DNA from: Deinococcales bacterium
GTDB taxonomy: Bacteria; Deinococcota; Deinococci; Deinococcales; Trueperaceae
DNA: 43,915 nt
Direction of reading: 5' to 3'
NCBI GenBank assembly: GCA_012515535.1
Contig: JAAYYF010000038.1
Coordinates: 1-43,915 of the forward strand
The notes beneath the pieces were generated by a model. It had not been told where the DNA came from, made no database searches, and worked only from the letters and a program-made list of their open reading frames with translations. Each line of letters opens with the position of its first letter. Position 1 is the first letter of the stretch. Shown piece by piece: positions 8,753 to 16,829 of the stretch. Both the position numbers and the translations under genes were made by a program.

Positions 8753-9838
8753 GTGCCCATGAGGTGGTTGAGGCGGGCTCTGCCCGCCGCCGTTCTTGCG
8801 CCCTTACTTGCTGCCTGCGGCTTCGAAGGCGCCCAGTCGACGTTCCAGCCGGCCGGCGAGATAGCCCAGAGGCAGCTGGACCTGTTCATGTGGACCTACT
8901 GGCTCAGTTGGCCCGTCATGATCGGCGTCTTCGGGGCCATCGTCTACGTCATCTTCCGCTACCGTCGCCGCAGGGACGACGAGATGCCCACGCAGAGCCA
9001 TGGGAACCCGGCCGTCGAGGTGATCCTCACCATCATCCCGGTCCTCATCGTCATCGCCGTGGCCATCCCGACGGTGCGCTCGATCTTCGCCACCCAGACG
9101 TACGTCGAACCCACCGAGGACGACGTGGAGGTCCACGTCACGGGCTACCAGTGGTGGTGGAAGTTCGAGTACCCCCAGTACGGCATCACCACCGCCAACG
9201 AGCTCGTCATCCCGCAGGGCAAGCGCGTGGTGCTCAAGCTCAACTCGGCCGACGTGGTCCACGCCTTCTGGGTGCCGCGCCTGGCGGGCAAGGTCGACCT
9301 GATCCCGAACCAGGACAACCAGCTCTGGTTCGTCGCCGACGAGCCCGGCGTCTACCCCGGCCAGTGCGCCGAGCTGTGCCTCGGGGCGCACGCCTACATG
9401 CGCTTCAACGTCATCGTCGAGGACGAGGGCGGCTTCGAGGAGTGGGTGGCGGCGTTCCAGGAGCCCCAGGTCGTCAGCGCCTCCACCGACGCGCTCGTCG
9501 CCCAGGGCCGCCAGCTGCTCGCCACCAAGGGCTGCATCGGCTGCCACACCGTCGACAACTACGCCGAGGGCATGAGCTTCGGCCAGCCCATCTACCCCGA
9601 CCTCACCAACTTCGGCCTGCGCGAGAGCGTCGGCGCGAACGTCCTGCCGGCCACGCTCGAGAACGTGGCGGCCTGGATCGCCGACCCGCAGGCGGTCAAG
9701 CCCGGTAACTACATGCCCACGCTCTGGCAAGCGGACGATCCGAACCGCGAACAGGAAGCGACGGCCATCGCCGCTTACCTGCTGAGCCTCGGCGCCGACG
9801 GTGGCGCCGTAGCCCAGGCGTCCGCTGGAGGGAACTGA
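8753..9838 (+). CDS. ctaC: caa3-type cytochrome c oxidase subunit II with fused cytochrome c
   Basis: The 361-residue protein is the CuA subunit of a haem-copper oxidase. It starts at GTG 8753, five bases after AGGAGG; an ATG two codons later is less well spaced. A lipoprotein-like signal (LLAACG) is followed by two transmembrane helices (about 40-60 and 82-103). The CuA site is in the beta-barrel domain: C205, E207, C209, H213 and M216 in GQCAELCLGAHAYM, plus an upstream His. A C-terminal class I cytochrome c domain carries CIGCH at 261-265. Electrons would pass from this haem to CuA and on to subunit I. First gene of the operon; its stop overlaps the ctaD start by one base. Confidence 0.96.
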   Translation: MPMRWLRRALPAAVLAPLLAACGFEGAQSTFQPAGEIAQRQLDLFMWTYWLSWPVMIGVFGAIVYVIFRYRRRRDDEMPTQSHGNPAVEVILTIIPVLIVIAVAIPTVRSIFATQTYVEPTEDDVEVHVTGYQWWWKFEYPQYGITTANELVIPQGKRVVLKLNSADVVHAFWVPRLAGKVDLIPNQDNQLWFVADEPGVYPGQCAELCLGAHAYMRFNVIVEDEGGFEEWVAAFQEPQVVSASTDALVAQGRQLLATKGCIGCHTVDNYAEGMSFGQPIYPDLTNFGLRESVGANVLPATLENVAAWIADPQAVKPGNYMPTLWQADDPNREQEATAIAAYLLSLGADGGAVAQASAGGN

Positions 9839-11724
9839 TGGCTTCGCAGACCACCCTAGCCCCCTCGGCCGGCAAGCTGCTGCAGCGGCCCACCTGGACG
9901 CGCGGCGCGATGAGCTGGCTCACGACCGTCGACCACAAGCGCCTCGGCATCCTCTACATCCTCAGCTCCTTCGCCTTCATGGGGCTGGCGGCCATCGAGG
10001 CGTTCATCATCCGCCTGCAGCTGCTCACGCCCGACATGCGGGTCGTGAACCCCGACCAGTTCAACCAGCTCTTCACCATGCACGGCGTCACCATGGTGTT
10101 CCTGGCCATCATGCCGCTGGGCATCGGGCTGGCGAACTACTTCGTGCCGCTGCAGATCGGCGCCCGTGACCTGGCCTTCCCCCGCCTGAACGCGTTCGGC
10201 TACTGGATCTACTCGTTCGGCGGGCTGATGATCTACACGAGCATCTTCCTGGGCGGCGCCCCCGACGTCGGCTGGGTGGCGTACGCGCCCCTCACCTCGC
10301 TGTCGCACAACCCCGGCCTGGGCGTCGACTTCTACATGTTCGGCCTGTTCATCAGCGGTATCGGCACCACCGCCACCGCCATGAACCTCATCGTCACCAT
10401 CGTCAACATGCGCGCCCCGGGCATGACGATGATGCGGCTGCCGGTGTTCACCTGGATGATGATGATCACCTCGTTCATGATCATCTTCGCCTTCCCGCCG
10501 CTGACGATCGCCTTCCTCGAGGTCATCCTCGACCGCACCTTCGGCACGCTCTTCTACGTGCAGGAGGCGGGCGCCCTGCCCATCCTGTGGCAGCACCTGT
10601 TCTGGATCTTCGGTCACCCCGAGGTGTACATCATCATCCTGCCGGCCTTCGGCGTGATCTCCGAGATCATCCCGACCTTCAGCCGCAAGCCGCTGTTCGG
10701 CTACCCGGTGATGATCCTCTCGGGCATCATGATCGCCTTCATGGGCTTCGCCGTGTGGACGCACCACATGTTCACCACCGGCCTCGGCCCCGTGGTCAAC
10801 ACGGCCTTCTCGATCACCTCGTTCATCATCGGCATCCCCACCGGGGTGAAGATCTTCAACTGGGTGGGCACCCTGTGGGGCGGCAGCATCCGCTTCACGG
10901 TGCCGATCCTGTACGCGCTGGCCTTCCTGGTCACCTTCACCCTCGGCGGCATCACCGGCATCATGGTCGCCATGCCGACCTTCGACGCCCAGGCGCACGA
11001 CACCTACTTCGTGGTGGCGCACTTCCACTACGTGATGGGCGGTGGCGCGCTGATGGCGTTCTTCGGGGCCGTCTACTACTGGTTCCCGAAGATGACCGGC
11101 CGCCTCATCGACGAGCGCCTCGGCAAGGTCGCCTGGTTCTTCACCGTCCTCGGCTTCCACGTGCTCTTCTTCCCGCAGCACATCGCGGGCCTGATGGGCA
11201 TGCCGCGCCGCATCCAGACCTACCCCGCCGGCATCGGCCTCGAGACCGTCAACATGGTCTCCACCATCGGCAGCTGGATCATGGGCGTGGGCCTCATCCT
11301 CATCCTGATCAACGTCATCCAGGGCTTCCGCGCGCCGAAGAACGCCGGCAACGACCCCTGGGACGGCCGCACCCTCGAGTGGAGCATCCCCTCTCCCCCG
11401 CCGTACTACAACTTCGCGGTGCAGCCGGTGGTCAACTCGCTCGACGCGCACTGGGCGAGCAAGTACCCCGAGACCATGCACGTCACGCCGCCCGACCCCG
11501 CCGAGGGGCGCAAGTACGACGCCGGCGGCGTCCACATCCCGGGTCAGTCGTGGTACCCGATGGTGGCCGCGCTGGCCATCACCATCGGCTGCTACGGGCT
11601 GATGTACGACAACCTGGTCCTCGCCGTCATCTCGGGCCTCTCCTTCATCGCGTGCATCTTCGGGTGGGCGTTCGAGGGCGTCGGCGGGCATCACCTGCAC
11701 TTCGACACCGAGGAGGCCGCATGA
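9838..11724 (+). CDS. ctaD: Cytochrome c oxidase subunit I, 14-helix form
   Basis: The 628-residue protein is the catalytic subunit holding haem a, haem a3 and CuB, which reduces O2 to water and pumps protons. Visible ligands are the His of TMHGVTM (haem a), H260 with cross-linked Tyr264 in FGHPEVY, the CuB pair H309-H310, and H395/H397 in AHFHYV for the two haems. After the usual 12 helices and the SPPPYYNF segment, residues about 565-620 add two more helices. In Bacillus caa3 oxidases the extra pair corresponds to the first two helices of subunit III, and the same split is seen here because ctaE encodes only five. GGAGGG precedes the ATG, which overlaps the ctaC stop. Confidence 0.97.
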   Translation: MASQTTLAPSAGKLLQRPTWTRGAMSWLTTVDHKRLGILYILSSFAFMGLAAIEAFIIRLQLLTPDMRVVNPDQFNQLFTMHGVTMVFLAIMPLGIGLANYFVPLQIGARDLAFPRLNAFGYWIYSFGGLMIYTSIFLGGAPDVGWVAYAPLTSLSHNPGLGVDFYMFGLFISGIGTTATAMNLIVTIVNMRAPGMTMMRLPVFTWMMMITSFMIIFAFPPLTIAFLEVILDRTFGTLFYVQEAGALPILWQHLFWIFGHPEVYIIILPAFGVISEIIPTFSRKPLFGYPVMILSGIMIAFMGFAVWTHHMFTTGLGPVVNTAFSITSFIIGIPTGVKIFNWVGTLWGGSIRFTVPILYALAFLVTFTLGGITGIMVAMPTFDAQAHDTYFVVAHFHYVMGGGALMAFFGAVYYWFPKMTGRLIDERLGKVAWFFTVLGFHVLFFPQHIAGLMGMPRRIQTYPAGIGLETVNMVSTIGSWIMGVGLILILINVIQGFRAPKNAGNDPWDGRTLEWSIPSPPPYYNFAVQPVVNSLDAHWASKYPETMHVTPPDPAEGRKYDAGGVHIPGQSWYPMVAALAITIGCYGLMYDNLVLAVISGLSFIACIFGWAFEGVGGHHLHFDTEEAA

Positions 11725-12335
11725 GCGCCCAGCCCGCCGCGCCTGCTGCTAGCGAGCAGCCGGTCCCCTACCGCGCCACCAAGCTGCCCGACGTCAAGCT
11801 GCTGATGTGGGTGTTCCTGGCGTCCGACACCATGTTCTTCGGGTCGCTGATCGGCACCTACCTGGCCTACAAGGACCGCAGCCTCGTCGGCCCGCTGCCG
11901 GTGGACGTCTTCGACATCCCCCTCACCACCGTCAGCACCTTCGTGCTGCTGATGTCGTCGTTCCTGATGGTGCTGTCGCTGCACGCCATCCGCCAGAACG
12001 ACATCCCCAAGTTCCGCCTCTGGACCGCCGGGGTGGCCTTCTTCGGCTCGATCTTCCTGGGCTTCCAGGTCTACGAGTTCGTGCACTTCGTGAACGCCGG
12101 GCTGAGCATCCACCAGAACCTGTTCGGCACCACGTTCTTCATCCTCACAGGCACCCACGGGGTCCACGTGACGGTCGGGGTCATCTGGCTGGTCGCCCTG
12201 ATCATGGACTCGTACCTCAGGCCGCTCGGCGCCAAGGACTCGGTCTACGTCGAGATCGCCGGCCTCTACTGGCACTTCGTCGACATCGTGTGGATCGTGA
12301 TCTTCACGGTCGTCTACCTCGTGGAATTCGTGTAG
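11721..12335 (+). CDS. ctaE: Cytochrome c oxidase subunit III (five-helix form)
   Basis: The 204-residue protein has five transmembrane helices and the conserved subunit III features FVHF after helix 3 and GTHGVHVTVG in helix 4, plus YWHFVDIVWI in the last helix. It stabilises subunit I during turnover and has no redox centre. It is about 60 residues shorter than the seven-helix form because the first two helices are attached to subunit I. The ATG overlaps the ctaD TGA (ATGA), with GGAGG at 11712-11716. The open frame extends far upstream inside ctaD but that part is a shadow. Confidence 0.95.
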   Translation: MSAQPAAPAASEQPVPYRATKLPDVKLLMWVFLASDTMFFGSLIGTYLAYKDRSLVGPLPVDVFDIPLTTVSTFVLLMSSFLMVLSLHAIRQNDIPKFRLWTAGVAFFGSIFLGFQVYEFVHFVNAGLSIHQNLFGTTFFILTGTHGVHVTVGVIWLVALIMDSYLRPLGAKDSVYVEIAGLYWHFVDIVWIVIFTVVYLVEFV

Positions 12336-12348
12336 GCAGGCGTAGGCA

Positions 12349-13398
12349 ATGGCTAACCAGAAACACTCATCCGTAGCGACCTACATCATCGTCGCGCTCA
12401 TCCTGGGCGTCATCACCTACATCGAGTTCGCCATCGTCGAGTACCCCCAGGAGTGGCTCGGCCGCAACTGGACGCTGTTCTGGCTGGTGGCGCTGTCGGT
12501 GGTCAAGTTCATCATGGTGATCATGTTCTTCATGCACCTGAAGGACGACGACCGCACCTACACGGGCTTCTTCAGCAGCGGGATGTTCATCTCGATGGCC
12601 ACCTTCGTGGCGCTGACCGCGATGTTCATCCTGCCGCGCTCGGTGGCCAGCACCCGCCCCGACAACGTGGTGGCGGGCGCCGCCAGCCACGAGGTGCCGC
12701 AGGACGTGCTGGACCTGGTCGAGACCAGCGGCCTGAGCCGCAGCCCGGCGGCGCAGGCCGACAGCCCGCGCCCCGCCGACCGCTCGGTGCAGATCACCCC
12801 GCCGCTGGCCGGCAACGACGCCAGCAGCTACGAGGTGACCGTGCCCGGCGGCGCGCCGGCGCAGGCTAGCGGCGAGGCGGGCGCCAGCGGCGACGCCACG
12901 GCCGCCGCGGCCGCGGGCTCCGACCAGACGCCCAACGAGGAGCAGGCCAGCGAGCAGGCGGCCGGCGGCACCACCGCCGAGGCGCCCGCCGCCACCGCCG
13001 CGAGTTGGGACGCCGAGGCCGGCGCCAGCGTCTACACCGCCAACTGCGTGGCCTGCCACCAGGGCAACGGCCAGGGCATCCCGGGCGCCTTCCCGCCGCT
13101 CGCGGACCACGCCACCGCGGTCTACGAGGCCGGCGGTCGCGAGTTCCTCATGGACGTGGTGCTGTTCGGCATGCAGGGCCAGATCCAGGTCAACGGCATG
13201 GCCTACAACGGCCTCATGCCGGCCTGGGGCCACCTGTCCGACGCCGACGTCGCCAACGTCCTCAACCACATCGTGACGGCGTGGGACGGCCCGCCCGCCG
13301 GCTTCGCGCCCTACCAGGCCGACGAGGTCGCTGCGCAGCGCGGCCTCGGGCTCAGCGCCGCCGAGGTGCACGCCATGCGCGCCGACCTGGGCCTCTGA
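12349..13398 (+). CDS. ctaF: Cytochrome c oxidase subunit IV fused to a cytochrome c domain
   Basis: The 349-residue protein joins two modules. Residues 1-105 are a CtaF-like subunit IV with three membrane helices and the typical VKFIMVIMFFMHLK motif. Residues 106-220 are a low-complexity Ala/Gly/Ser/Glu/Gln linker. Residues 222-315 are a class I cytochrome c with CVACH at 233-237 and a likely axial Met at 290 (NGLMPAW). A charged tail follows. The domain would sit on the outer face next to the CuA subunit, which already has its own cytochrome c. Spacing to ctaE is 13 bases with only a weak ribosome site. The frame is continuous, so this is not an assembly join visible in sequence. The redox role of the second haem is inference. 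Confidence 0.9.
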   Translation: MANQKHSSVATYIIVALILGVITYIEFAIVEYPQEWLGRNWTLFWLVALSVVKFIMVIMFFMHLKDDDRTYTGFFSSGMFISMATFVALTAMFILPRSVASTRPDNVVAGAASHEVPQDVLDLVETSGLSRSPAAQADSPRPADRSVQITPPLAGNDASSYEVTVPGGAPAQASGEAGASGDATAAAAAGSDQTPNEEQASEQAAGGTTAEAPAATAASWDAEAGASVYTANCVACHQGNGQGIPGAFPPLADHATAVYEAGGREFLMDVVLFGMQGQIQVNGMAYNGLMPAWGHLSDADVANVLNHIVTAWDGPPAGFAPYQADEVAAQRGLGLSAAEVHAMRADLGL

Positions 13399-13437
13399 CG
13401 GCCTAGGCTCGCCGCCGCGCGGCGTACAACCCACACC

Positions 13438-13480
13438 CGAAACGCGAGCGCGGCCCCAGACCCGCGCTCGCGTTTCGTTT
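13438..13480 (+). terminator. Strong rho-independent terminator of the oxidase operon
   Basis: A perfect 16-bp stem (left arm 13438-13453, right arm 13462-13477) with an 8-base loop is followed by TTT. It is the strongest hairpin in the window and lies 40 bases after the subunit IV stop, separating the structural genes from ctaG. Confidence 0.85.
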
Positions 13481-13527
13481 AGCATGGCGACGGCGAGGAC
13501 CGCCTCTCGCCAGAACAGGAACACCTG

Positions 13528-14337
13528 ATGCTCTATCTCTCCTGGCAGCTCGAACCCGTGCTCCTCGGGCTGATCGTCACTCTCTCGGTAGCCTTCTATC
13601 TCTCCATAGGCCCCCTACGGAGCCGCCTCGCCCCCGGCGAGCCGTACCCCACGAGGCACGCCATCTTCTTCGGCATCGGCCTGGTGCTGCTCTTCCTCAA
13701 CGAGGGCTCGCCGCTGCACGACCTCGCCGAGCGCTACCTGCTCTCGGCCCACATGGTCCAGCACCTGGCCCTCAGTTACATCGTCGCGCCGATCCTCCTG
13801 CTCTCCACGCCCGCCTGGCTGCTGCGCGCCGCCCTGGCCGGGCCGCGGGTGCTGCCCATCACGCGCGTGCTGCTCAGCCCGCTGGTCTGCTTCCTGGCCT
13901 TCACGCTGGTGATGTCGCTCTACCACCTGCCGCGCATCTACGACCTGTCGCTGGTCAACACCTCGCTCCACCACGGGATCCATATCGTGCTGCTGCTGGT
14001 GAGCTTCATGGTGTGGTGGCCGATCATGAGCCCGCTCGAGGAGCTGCCGCGCCCGCCCTACATCATCCGGTGCGCCTACCTGTTCCTCCAGCCGGTGTCG
14101 CAGCTGCCCGTCTTCGCGTTCATCACCTTCTCGCCGGAGCCGCTCTACCAGGTCTACGCGAACGTGCCCACGCGCGCGTTCGGGATGTCGGTCATCGAGG
14201 ACCAGGCGCTCGGCGGCGCCATCATGAACGTCGGCGGCGAGCTCGCCTTCGGCATCCCGTTCATCGTGGTCTTCTTCAACTGGTACCGCAACGAGCTGCG
14301 CCCGCGCCGCCCCGGGGCGGAGGGCGCGCAGGCGTGA
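13528..14337 (+). CDS. ctaG: CtaG-type cytochrome c oxidase assembly factor
   Basis: The 269-residue integral membrane protein belongs to the caa3_CtaG family, with about seven helices. Characteristic pieces are LFLNEGSPLHDLAERYLLSAHMVQHL in helices 2-3, the His-containing SLHHGIHIVLL segment, and VWWPIMSPLEELPRP. In Bacillus subtilis CtaG is needed for formation of active caa3 oxidase, probably in CuB insertion; it is unrelated to the Cox11-type CtaG. The conserved His residues are present. AGGA lies nine bases before the ATG. The gene follows the operon terminator and is coupled to the next gene by a GTGA overlap. Confidence 0.93.
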   Translation: MLYLSWQLEPVLLGLIVTLSVAFYLSIGPLRSRLAPGEPYPTRHAIFFGIGLVLLFLNEGSPLHDLAERYLLSAHMVQHLALSYIVAPILLLSTPAWLLRAALAGPRVLPITRVLLSPLVCFLAFTLVMSLYHLPRIYDLSLVNTSLHHGIHIVLLLVSFMVWWPIMSPLEELPRPPYIIRCAYLFLQPVSQLPVFAFITFSPEPLYQVYANVPTRAFGMSVIEDQALGGAIMNVGGELAFGIPFIVVFFNWYRNELRPRRPGAEGAQA

Positions 14338-14735
14338 GCCGCGACCCCGACCAGGAGTACGCCCCCCACCTCGGCGACGACCGCGAGCTGTGGGACGCCT
14401 CCGACCGCCCGCGCGCCATCAAGCTGATCCAGGGCTACGTCTGGCACCCGCGCGAGGCGGGCCTCGACCTCGCCGCCCTCCTGCCCGCCCAGCTCGAGGG
14501 CGAGGTGCACCTGCTCGTCGACCCCATGCCGGCCGCGCCGTTCGCCTTCTTCGACGACGGCACCCTGAGCGCCACCCAGCAGGTCTACCAGCTGACGGTG
14601 GTGAAGATCGTGCCGCCGGGCGAGGACCCGGCGGCGCTGCTCGAGGGCGTGGCCGCCGAGCTGCAGCGCCACCTCGACGCCACCCCCGAGGGCGTGGGCT
14701 GGCAGCTGATGGAGGACCTGCGCGAGGTCGACTGA
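14334..14735 (+). CDS. Small acidic protein coupled to ctaG, unknown function
   Basis: The 133-residue product starts at GTG 14334, which overlaps the ctaG stop (GTGA). It is soluble and acidic, without Cys motifs, signal peptide or membrane segment. Conserved-looking features are the aromatic IKLIQGYVWHP segment near residue 25 and an alternating beta pattern (HLLVDPMP, VYQLTVVKIVPP) followed by a helix. I do not recognise the family. Tight coupling to ctaG suggests a role linked to oxidase assembly or its control, but this is context only. Confidence 0.7.
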   Translation: MSRDPDQEYAPHLGDDRELWDASDRPRAIKLIQGYVWHPREAGLDLAALLPAQLEGEVHLLVDPMPAAPFAFFDDGTLSATQQVYQLTVVKIVPPGEDPAALLEGVAAELQRHLDATPEGVGWQLMEDLREVD

Positions 14736-14803
14736 GGCGCGCGCGAACGGCCGGCGGGCCCGTCAGGCGTGACCGCTCGTCGCGGACCCAGCGAGGCGCG
14801 CGC

Positions 14804-16369
14804 CTACAGCGGGATGTTGCCGTGCTTGCGGAACGGCAGGCTCTGCTCCTTGCCCTCGAGCATGCGCAGGTGGCGGATCAGCGCCAGGCGCGTGTGCTTG
14901 GGGTCGACCACGTCGTCGATGTAGCCCTTGGCCGCCGCCACGTAGGGGTTGTCGAAGCGCTTCTTGTACTCCTCGATCTTCTGGGCGCGCGTCGCGGCCG
15001 GGTCGGGGGAGCGCTCGATCTCGCGCCGGTAGATGATGTTCGCCGCGCCCTCGGCGCCCATCACCGCCACCGCGGCGGTGGGCCACGCCAGCACCACGTC
15101 GGCGCCCATGTCCTTCGAGTTCATCGCCAGGTAGGCGCCGCCGTAGCTCTTGCGGGTGATCAGGGTGATCTTCGGCACCGTGGCCTCGGCGTAGGCGTAC
15201 AGCATCTTGGCGCCGTGGCGGATGATGCCGGCGTGCTCCTGCGCCACGCCCGGCAGGAAGCCGGTGACGTCGACCAGCGTCACCACCGGCACGTTGAAGG
15301 CGTCGCAGGTGCGGATGAAGCGCGCCGCCTTGTCGGAGGCGTCGATGTTGAGCGTGCCCGCCAGGTGGCGCGGGTTGTTGGCCACGACCCCCACCGGCTG
15401 GCCGCCCAGGTGCGCGAAGCCCACGATGATGTTCTTGGCGAAGTCGGGCTGGATCTCGAGGAAGCGCCGGTCGTCGACGAGCGTGCGGATCACGTCGTGC
15501 ATCGGGTAGGGGCGGCGCTGGTCGGGGTGGACGATCGAGAGGAGCTCGGGCGTCTCGCGCGCCGCGGGGTCGTCGGTCTCGCGCCGGGGCGGCTGCTCCT
15601 TCGCCGACTGCGGCAGGTAGGCGAGCAGCTCGCGCACCTGGCGCAGCACCTCCACGTCGCCGTCGGCCTCGAGGTGGGCCACGCCCGACACGCGCCCATG
15701 CACGTCGGCGCCGCCCAGCTGCTCGAAGGTGACCTCCTCCTTGGTGACCGACCTGATGACCTCGGGGCCGGTGATGAACATGTACGAGGTGCCGCGCGCC
15801 ATGACCACGAAGTCGGTCATGGCGGGGCTGTAGACCGCGCCGCCGGCGCAGGGGCCCAGGATGGCCGAGATCTGCGGCACCACGCCCGAGTAGCGCGCGT
15901 TGCGGAAGAACACGTCGCCGTAGCCCGACAGCGCGTCGACGCCCTCCTGGATGCGGGCCCCGGCGGAGTCGTTGAGGCCGATGATGGGCGCGCCGGTGCG
16001 CGCGGCCAGGTCCATGACGTTGGCGATCTTGCGGCCGTGCATCTTGCCGAGGCTGCCGCCCAGCACCGTGAAGTCCTGGCTGAACACGAACACCGTGCGC
16101 CCCTGGACGGTGCCGTAGCCGGTCACGACCCCCTCGCCGGGCGCCTCCACGCCGCGCATCAGGTCGCCGCCCGCGTGCTCCACGAAGGCGCCGAGCTCCA
16201 CGAAGCTGCCCTCGTCGAGCAGGTGGTCGAGGCGCTCGCGCGCGGTGAGCTTGCCGGCGTCGCGCTGCTTCTTCTGCCGCGCGGGTCCGCCGCCGGCGGC
16301 GACCTTCTTGCGCCGCTCCTCCATCTCGGCGGTGAGCTCGTTCATCCAGGTGAGGGTGTCGTCGCGCAC
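14804..16369 (-). CDS. pccB: Acyl-CoA carboxylase carboxyltransferase (beta) subunit, propionyl-CoA type
   Basis: The 521-residue protein is a biotin-dependent carboxyltransferase that moves CO2 from carboxybiotin to an acyl-CoA. Both crotonase-like halves are visible, with the GLNDSAGARIQEGVDALSGYG oxyanion region in the N-half and DVTGFLPGVAQEHAGIIRHG and KSYGGAYLAMNSKDMGAD in the C-half. The frame opens at TTG 16384, but a GGAGGA at that point lies eight bases before GTG 16369, which I take as the start. Length matches PccB/AccD5. The biotin carboxylase partner is not in the window, and propionyl-CoA, acetyl-CoA and methylmalonyl-CoA decarboxylase roles cannot be separated by eye. Confidence 0.92.
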   Translation of the reverse strand: MRDDTLTWMNELTAEMEERRKKVAAGGGPARQKKQRDAGKLTARERLDHLLDEGSFVELGAFVEHAGGDLMRGVEAPGEGVVTGYGTVQGRTVFVFSQDFTVLGGSLGKMHGRKIANVMDLAARTGAPIIGLNDSAGARIQEGVDALSGYGDVFFRNARYSGVVPQISAILGPCAGGAVYSPAMTDFVVMARGTSYMFITGPEVIRSVTKEEVTFEQLGGADVHGRVSGVAHLEADGDVEVLRQVRELLAYLPQSAKEQPPRRETDDPAARETPELLSIVHPDQRRPYPMHDVIRTLVDDRRFLEIQPDFAKNIIVGFAHLGGQPVGVVANNPRHLAGTLNIDASDKAARFIRTCDAFNVPVVTLVDVTGFLPGVAQEHAGIIRHGAKMLYAYAEATVPKITLITRKSYGGAYLAMNSKDMGADVVLAWPTAAVAVMGAEGAANIIYRREIERSPDPAATRAQKIEEYKKRFDNPYVAAAKGYIDDVVDPKHTRLALIRHLRMLEGKEQSLPFRKHGNIPL

Positions 16370-16529
16370 GGCTGGGTCCTCCAATGCTCTGGCGTCAACG
16401 ATACCGCGGGGCCGGGCGCGCTCCGCCGGCGCCGGACGGTGCCTGCGGGGCCGCGCCGCGCGCCGTGCGCGGCCGAGCGGGGATGCTAGTGGGGGCGTTC
16501 CGGAGCGCGGCGGCCCGGGGTCCGGCGGC

Positions 16530-16829
16530 TCAGGGCCGCTGCGTCACCACCCGCAGCTCGTCGGGGTAGATGAACCCCTGCTTGCGCGCGAGCTGCTCGC
16601 GGTACACCTCGTCGTGGGCGCGCCCGGCGACCTCGGCGAGCGCGGCGCGTTCGGCCTCCAGCGCCGCCACCTCGCGCTCCAGGCGCGCGATCTCGCGCCG
16701 GTGCACGAACATGCGGTCGGCCTCCACGAGGTTGAGGAACACGAGCTGCAGCGTGCCCACCACGGCGATCGCCAGGATGGCGAGCCGCGCGAAGCGCGAG
16801 CGCGGCGGCGCCTCGGGCCCGCCGCTCAC
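16530..16829 (-). CDS. DivIC/FtsB-like septum formation protein
   Basis: The 99-residue protein has a short N-terminal tail, one transmembrane helix (LAILAIAVVGTLQLVFLNLV, about 17-36) and then a 35-residue Leu/Glu coiled coil, ending in a segment with EQLARKQGFIYPDELRV. This layout and the ARKQGFIYPDE motif are those of FtsB/DivIC, which joins FtsL and FtsQ/DivIB in the division complex. The GTG start at 16829 has AGGAGG seven bases upstream and overlaps the galT stop (GTGA). Being co-translated with a GalT-like enzyme is unusual for this gene. Confidence 0.82.
   Translation of the reverse strand: MSGGPEAPPRSRFARLAILAIAVVGTLQLVFLNLVEADRMFVHRREIARLEREVAALEAERAALAEVAGRAHDEVYREQLARKQGFIYPDELRVVTQRP

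Noticed and set aside
9856-11700. 614-codon antisense frame opposite ctaD
   Set aside because: Antisense to an unmistakable subunit I gene, with a His/Asp/Glu-rich nonsense composition.
14390-16489. 699-codon plus-strand frame opposite the carboxylase subunit
   Set aside because: The minus strand encodes a complete acyl-CoA carboxylase subunit; this frame is its complement.
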